Assembly: GCF_026968045.1 (NCBI RefSeq)
Contig: NZ_JAPVBQ010000001.1
Span: 571,238-635,237 of the forward strand
Length of the DNA stretch: 64,000 bases
Reading direction: 5' to 3'
Source: Modestobacter sp. VKM Ac-2977
GTDB lineage: Bacteria > Actinomycetota > Actinomycetes > Mycobacteriales > Geodermatophilaceae
Shown: piece by piece, positions 61,360-64,000 of the stretch
Layout of the letters: every line of letters begins with the position of its first letter
Position numbering within the stretch: the stretch's first letter is position 1
Notes under the pieces: model-generated
Told to the model about the DNA's origin: nothing
The model's input: only the letters and a program-made list of their open reading frames with translations
The model's database searches: none
Position numbers and translations under genes: made by a program

Positions 61360-62270
61360 GCCGGCTCCGCCGTCAGTGCCAGGAACGCGCTCTCCAGGTC
61401 CGCCGCCACCGGGGTCAGCTCCTCCAGGTAGTGGCCGTGCTCGGCGAGCACCCGGGTGACCTCACCCGGCGCCGGGACAGCGGAGACCAGCAGTGCGTCC
61501 TCGCTCGGGGTGACGGTGAAACCGGCGGCGGTGAGCACGGCGGTCGCGGCCGCCCGGTCGGGCACGCGCACCCGCACGTCCCCGGAGGACCGGCCGGCGA
61601 GCACCTCGTGCACCGGGCCGGAGGCGATGCAGCGGCCCCGCGCCATGATCGAGACCCGGTCGGCGACCTGCTCGATCTCGGCGAGCAGGTGCGAGCTGAG
61701 CAGCACCGTCGTCGAGCCGTCGTGGCCCAGTCGGCGGATGAGCTCGCGGACGTCCCGGATGCCGGCCGGGTCCAGACCGTTGCTGGGCTCGTCCAGGATC
61801 AGCAGCTGCGGGGACTTCAGCAGCGCGGCGGCGATGCCCAGCCGCTGCTTCATCCCCAGCGAGTAGCCCTTGAACCGGTCGTCGGCCCGGTCGCGCAGCT
61901 CGACGGTCTCCAGCACCTCCTCGACCCGGGTGCGCGGCACCCCGGCGGCCTCGGCGAGCAGCCGCAGGTTGCGGCGGCCGGAGAAGCCGGGGAAGAACAG
62001 TGGGGTCTCGACCAGCGCGCCCACGCTGCCGATCACCTGCGGGAGCCCGTCGGGCACCGGCCGGCCCAGCAGTCGCACGTCGCCGGCATCGGGCCGGATC
62101 AGGCCCAGCAGCACCCGGATGGTCGTCGTCTTGCCCGAGCCGTTCGGGCCGAGGAACCCGTGCACGCCGCCGGACTCGACCACCAGCTCCAGGGAGTCCA
62201 GGGCCTGCTGCGGCGGGCGGCCGCGTCGGGCGTAGCTCTTGGACACCGCGTGCATCTCCACGGCCGGCAC
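61356..62270 (-). CDS. ABC-2 type transporter ATP-binding protein
   Basis: A 304-residue ATPase: Walker A GPNGSGKTTTIR, signature GYSLGMKQRLGIAAALL, Walker B LLILDEPSNGLDPAG, switch His in LSSHLLAEIEQV. The C-terminal 90 residues are the regulatory tail of DRA-type ATPases. Start: GTG with GGAGG five bases upstream rather than the longer frame, which reads into the promoter. First gene of a leftward operon: ATPase, permease, broken GNAT, GNAT. The acetyltransferases next to an exporter hint at export or detoxification of an amine, an inference only. Confidence 0.92.
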   Translation of the reverse strand: MPAVEMHAVSKSYARRGRPPQQALDSLELVVESGGVHGFLGPNGSGKTTTIRVLLGLIRPDAGDVRLLGRPVPDGLPQVIGSVGALVETPLFFPGFSGRRNLRLLAEAAGVPRTRVEEVLETVELRDRADDRFKGYSLGMKQRLGIAAALLKSPQLLILDEPSNGLDPAGIRDVRELIRRLGHDGSTTVLLSSHLLAEIEQVADRVSIMARGRCIASGPVHEVLAGRSSGDVRVRVPDRAAATAVLTAAGFTVTPSEDALLVSAVPAPGEVTRVLAEHGHYLEELTPVAADLESAFLALTAEPA

Positions 62271-62376
62271 GGATGCCTCCTGTCGCGACGGGGCTGGGCG
62301 GGAGCACCGTGGCACAGCGCGCGCCCGGGCGACACCACCTGGCGTGCGTGTCCGGAACGAGTCCGGCCGCCGGTGG

Positions 62377-63372
62377 TCAGCGCGCGGCGCGCGGTGCGCC
62401 GAGGAGCGCTGCCAGTGCGGCGTCGGAGGCAGCGAGCGCCGTCCGGTCGTGCGTGCTGCTGGAGGCGACCAGCTCGGCGGCGCCGGTCCGGTCGAGCAGC
62501 TCGGCCAGCCGGCTCGCCACCTGGGCGGGGGTGCCGGCGATCGCGGCGGCGGCGGTCTGCTCGACGTAGGACTGCTGGCGCGGGGTGGGCGTGTGGGCCC
62601 GGATCCCCGCCACCGGTTCCAGGGGCGGGAAGACGCCGGTGGTGCGGGCCCTGGCCATGGCCCAGGCCTCGGGCAGCAGCAGGTCGGTGGCCTCGCCGGC
62701 GGTGTCGGCGACCAGCACGTCGAGGCTGATCGCCACCCGCGGCTCCGGTGCCTCCTCGCTCGGCCGGTAGCTGCGCCGGTACCCCGCCAGTGCGGCCAGC
62801 CCGGGCTCCGGGTCGCCGGCCACGCCCAGCAGCGGGCCGCCGACGATCACCGGCAGCCCCAGCTCGGCCGCGACCGTGAGTCCCGAGCCGGTGGCCAGCA
62901 CGAACATCGGGACGGCGGTGGCCGGGCGGGGGTGCGCGGTGATCGCCGCCGAGCCGGCGAGGAACGCCCGCAGCTCGGCCAGGTCGTCGGCGAAGTCCGG
63001 CTCGCCGGTGGAGCGCAGCGCCCGCCGTACGGGGGCGGTGAAGCCGGGGGAGCGGCCCAGGCCCAGGTCGACCCGGCCGGGGGCGAACGCGCTCAGGGTG
63101 GCGAACTGCTCGGCGACGACCAGCGGCTGGTGGTGCGGCAGCATCACGCCGGCCGAGCCGAGCCGGATGGTCGTCGTCCGGCCGGCTATCGCGGCCAGCA
63201 GCACTGCCGGGGCGGCACCGGCGACGCCCGGCACGCCGTGGTGCTCGGCGACCCAGAACCGCGCGAAGCCCAGCCGCTCGGCGGCGACCGCCCGCTCGAC
63301 GGTGGCGGTCAGTGCGGCGGCGTCCGGCTCGTCCACCCGGGTGCGGGCGCGGTCCAGCAGGGAGAGGCGCAT
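62377..63372 (-). CDS. LLM-class flavin-dependent oxidoreductase
   Basis: A 331-residue bacterial-luciferase-like TIM-barrel monooxygenase using FMNH2 or F420. Conserved segments: ERLGFARFWVAEHHGVPGV (the AEHH motif), LGSAGVMLPHHQPLVVAEQF, APGRVDLGLGRSPG and the late GTPAQVASRLAELL. Substrate unknown. The ATG overlaps the upstream stop by one base (TGATG), so translation is coupled to the SPL-like gene. About 105 bp separate its end from the next ATPase start. Confidence 0.9.
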   Translation of the reverse strand: MRLSLLDRARTRVDEPDAAALTATVERAVAAERLGFARFWVAEHHGVPGVAGAAPAVLLAAIAGRTTTIRLGSAGVMLPHHQPLVVAEQFATLSAFAPGRVDLGLGRSPGFTAPVRRALRSTGEPDFADDLAELRAFLAGSAAITAHPRPATAVPMFVLATGSGLTVAAELGLPVIVGGPLLGVAGDPEPGLAALAGYRRSYRPSEEAPEPRVAISLDVLVADTAGEATDLLLPEAWAMARARTTGVFPPLEPVAGIRAHTPTPRQQSYVEQTAAAAIAGTPAQVASRLAELLDRTGAAELVASSSTHDRTALAASDAALAALLGAPRAAR

Positions 63373-64000
63373 CAGAACGCGTAGCGGACGTGCAGCCACG
63401 GGGCGTGCTGCCGGATGAGCTGCTGCAGCCGGTCGACCCCTGCCCGCTTCACGTCGTTGCGGTACCGGACGTTGACCTGGCCGTTCTGGCTGACCTTGGG
63501 CTGCTGGAGCTCCGGGCGCCAGAGCAGGTCCTCGGCCTGGGGGTGCCAGCCCAGGTTGACCTCGTGCAGGCCCTCGTTGTGGGTCAGCATGATCACCTCG
63601 GCGGCGGCCTGGGCCTTCGCGTCGTCGGAGAGCTCGTCGTCCAGCTGCTGCAGCAGCGCCGTCCAGTCGGCCTCCCAGCCCTCGCGCAGCACGACGGGGG
63701 AGAGGTTGAGGTGCACCTCGTAGCCGGCCGCGACGAAGTCGTCGACGGCGGCGATCCGCTCACCGACCTTGCTGGTGCGCACGTCCAGCACCGTGGCGTC
63801 GGACTGGGGCATCAGCGAGAAGCGGAGGCGGGTGCGGCCCTGCGGGTCGAGCTCGAGCAGCTGCCGGTTGACGTACTTGGTGGCGAAGGACGCCTTCGCC
63901 GTCGGCAGCGTGCGGAAGGTGGCGACCAGGTCGGCGACGTTGTCGCTGACCAGCGCGTCGACCGAGCAGTCGCTGTTCTCGCCGAGGTCGTAGACCCAGC
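63372..64000 (-). CDS. spore-photoproduct-lyase-like (SPL family) radical SAM protein, C-terminal part
   Basis: The gene continues beyond the right edge; 209 codons are visible. They contain KASFATKYVNRQLLELDPQG, RLRFSLMPQSDATVLDVRTS, AGYEVHLNLSPVVLREGWEA, VIMLTHNEGLHEVNLGWHPQ and VNVRYRNDVKRAG, which I recognise as the C-terminal half of the SPL family. The radical-SAM CxxxCxxC motif would lie outside the window, so it cannot be confirmed. Family members repair the spore photoproduct UV lesion in Firmicutes; actinobacterial homologues in non-spore formers are of unproven function. Coupled to the LLM gene (TGATG). Confidence 0.78.
   Translation of the reverse strand, partial: WVYDLGENSDCSVDALVSDNVADLVATFRTLPTAKASFATKYVNRQLLELDPQGRTRLRFSLMPQSDATVLDVRTSKVGERIAAVDDFVAAGYEVHLNLSPVVLREGWEADWTALLQQLDDELSDDAKAQAAAEVIMLTHNEGLHEVNLGWHPQAEDLLWRPELQQPKVSQNGQVNVRYRNDVKRAGVDRLQQLIRQHAPWLHVRYAF

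Overview
The window is very GC-rich, gene-dense chromosomal DNA with strong G/C third-position bias, many GTG starts and many 4-bp NTGA gene overlaps. Mycothiol synthesis (MshB), the succinylase DAP pathway (DapC/D/E), DUF3117, a SigE-family sigma factor, a DUF222/HNH gene and a Cys leader peptide all point to an actinobacterium. I infer the Geodermatophilaceae (Geodermatophilus/Blastococcus/Modestobacter), but no rRNA gene is present to prove it. I see no tRNA, rRNA, IS element, prophage or CRISPR array.

Layout. 1-2k: secreted coiled-coil (NlpC-like) protein cut by the edge, a small orphan, an SGNH hydrolase and a DCC-family thiol protein. 2-5.4k: sdhCAB succinate dehydrogenase, read leftward. 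5.6-10.7k: a cytosolic molybdopterin oxidoreductase with its flavin reductase, a large-subunit catalase, an FNT channel and DUF1990. 10.7-14.4k: HipA-like kinase/DUF3037 pair and a Tat-exported PhoX-type phosphatase behind a PHO-box-like site. 14.4-18.1k: assimilatory sulfate module read leftward: Rrf2 regulator, Cys leader peptide, sirA, a zinc-ribbon peptide, cysH and a pterin dehydratase. 18.1-25.6k: a START-Nudix fusion, then a complete five-gene oligopeptide ABC importer. 25.6-32.4k: two related hairpin repeats, mshB and its membrane partner, a GNAT, a GAF-GGDEF-EAL protein, fdxA and dapC. 32.4-39.6k: AraC/NmrA/DUF1772 cluster, lysozyme-fold protein, dapD, dapE, LOG-type hydrolase, DivIVA-like peptide and an SRPBCC protein. 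39.7-46.9k: CtaG/DUF2243 pair, MacB-type exporter, EamA transporter, tag, DUF3117, pepA and an antitoxin-like peptide. 46.9-53.3k: a Rossmann orphan, a membrane protein, sigma factor plus membrane partner, an ABC-2 exporter and a CPBP protease. 53.3-64k: carotenoid-type desaturase, deacetylase lipoprotein, HNH/DUF222 protein, DUF2252, two GNATs (one frameshifted), a second ABC-2 exporter, an LLM flavoprotein and a spore-photoproduct-lyase-like protein cut by the right edge.

How genes work together. Several sets suit a dry, sunlit, oxidising habitat: catalase, mycothiol deacetylase, carotenoid oxidoreductase, SPL-like repair enzyme and a possibly SOS-controlled HNH gene. The lysine/DAP genes dapC, dapD and dapE lie within 7 kb. 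Sulfur assimilation is apparently controlled at two levels: a cysteine-free Rrf2 protein and a 28-residue leader peptide.

The least explained signals are not ordinary genes. They are the leader peptide before sirA, two hairpin repeats whose stems differ but whose pairing and 3' tails are kept (25.6-25.8k), tandem 14-bp and 16-bp repeats (53.3k, 55.9k), a micro-duplication that builds the sdhB start site, and two candidate CTG starts in CTGA overlaps.
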